Shown here: piece after piece, positions 5,533 to 5,761 of the stretch
Position numbering within the stretch: position 1 is the stretch's first letter
How the letters are laid out: each line of letters begins with the position of its first letter
Origin: Aquificota bacterium
GTDB lineage: Bacteria; Aquificota; Aquificia; Aquificales; QOAS01
Assembly: GCA_026987085.1 (NCBI GenBank)
Contig: JALSNH010000012.1
Coordinates: forward strand, 1 to 5,761
Direction of reading: 5' to 3'
DNA length: 5,761 nucleotides
The notes under the pieces: generated by a model
What the model saw: the letters and a program-made list of their open reading frames with translations, nothing else
Told to the model about the DNA's origin: nothing
The model's database searches: none
Program-made: the position numbers and the translations under genes

Positions 5533-5761
5533 ATGATAGATAGCCACGCCCATCTCGATATGCTTCCTCCTGAACTTTTTGAGGCAACTATTAAATGTTT
5601 GGAAGGTGATTGTCCCAAAGGGGTAGAAATTCCTCTCTCGGCTGTTATAACGGTCGGTTGCGACGAAGAGGAAATTCCTAAGGCGGTTGGTATAGCCAAC
5701 CGCTACGAAAAAGTGTGGGCTGCCGTCGGCTACCACCCTTACGAGGCGGATAAAGTTAACG
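5533..5761 (+). CDS. TatD-family metal-dependent hydrolase, N-terminal part
   Basis: The frame from ATG at 5533 stays open to the window edge, giving 76 codons of a protein that is normally about 250-270 residues. It opens with MIDSHAHLDM, where H5 and H7 form the H-x-H metal site of the TatD / amidohydrolase-like TIM barrel. It reaches WAAVGYHPYEAD (62-73), the conserved GxHP segment with H68. Family members act as Mg-dependent 3'-5' exonucleases or related deoxyribonucleases in the cytoplasm. Between the two motifs, the usual 'L..A...GV..II.VG' stretch appears as LSAVITVGCDEEEIPKAVGIANRY. The ribosome binding site is weak (AAAAAGAACG). It is transcribed divergently from the Rpn-like gene. 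The later conserved Glu and His/Asp ligands lie outside the window, so integrity of the gene cannot be judged. Confidence 0.88.
   Translation, partial: MIDSHAHLDMLPPELFEATIKCLEGDCPKGVEIPLSAVITVGCDEEEIPKAVGIANRYEKVWAAVGYHPYEADKVN

Overview
The window looks like the chromosome of a thermophilic, Gram-negative bacterium, most likely from the Aquificota (Desulfurobacterium/Thermovibrio-like). This is an inference from protein style (Lys/Glu-rich, compact, AGG-biased arginine), a moderate GC content of roughly 40-45% in most genes, and an ADP-heptose-type glycosyltransferase that implies lipopolysaccharide. No rRNA or tRNA gene is present to fix the lineage.

Region 1 (1-2984, minus strand) is a compact three-gene run, read from right to left: a family 9 glycosyltransferase (lipopolysaccharide heptosyltransferase type), a small cytoplasmic sulfite-oxidase-like molybdopterin protein, and an AlaC-type alanine/glutamate aminotransferase. 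A further gene may begin two bases after the aminotransferase and leave the window. The functions do not form one pathway, so this looks like ordinary co-directional housekeeping packing.

Region 2 (about 2985-3541, plus strand) is a gene relic. The last third to half of a type III pantothenate kinase (coaX) is readable, while the N-terminal ATPase core is missing or scrambled. Two overlapping inverted repeats sit in the damaged part.

Region 3 (3538-5481, minus strand) looks like accessory DNA. It holds a visibly AT-rich gene for an exported, cysteine-rich protein of unknown family with a perfect internal 173-bp direct repeat, then a Rpn/YhgA-like PD-(D/E)XK nuclease-family protein. The exported protein is probably translated from a GTG at 4542, not from the upstream ATG at 4569. 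The broken coaX next to this block suggests a site of gene turnover.

Region 4 (5533-5761, plus strand) is the start of a TatD-family metal-dependent hydrolase, divergent from the Rpn-like gene across a 51-bp gap containing a perfect 10-bp palindrome.

The most distinctive items are the repeat-bearing exported protein and the decayed coaX. I see no defence system, CRISPR array or complete mobile element.
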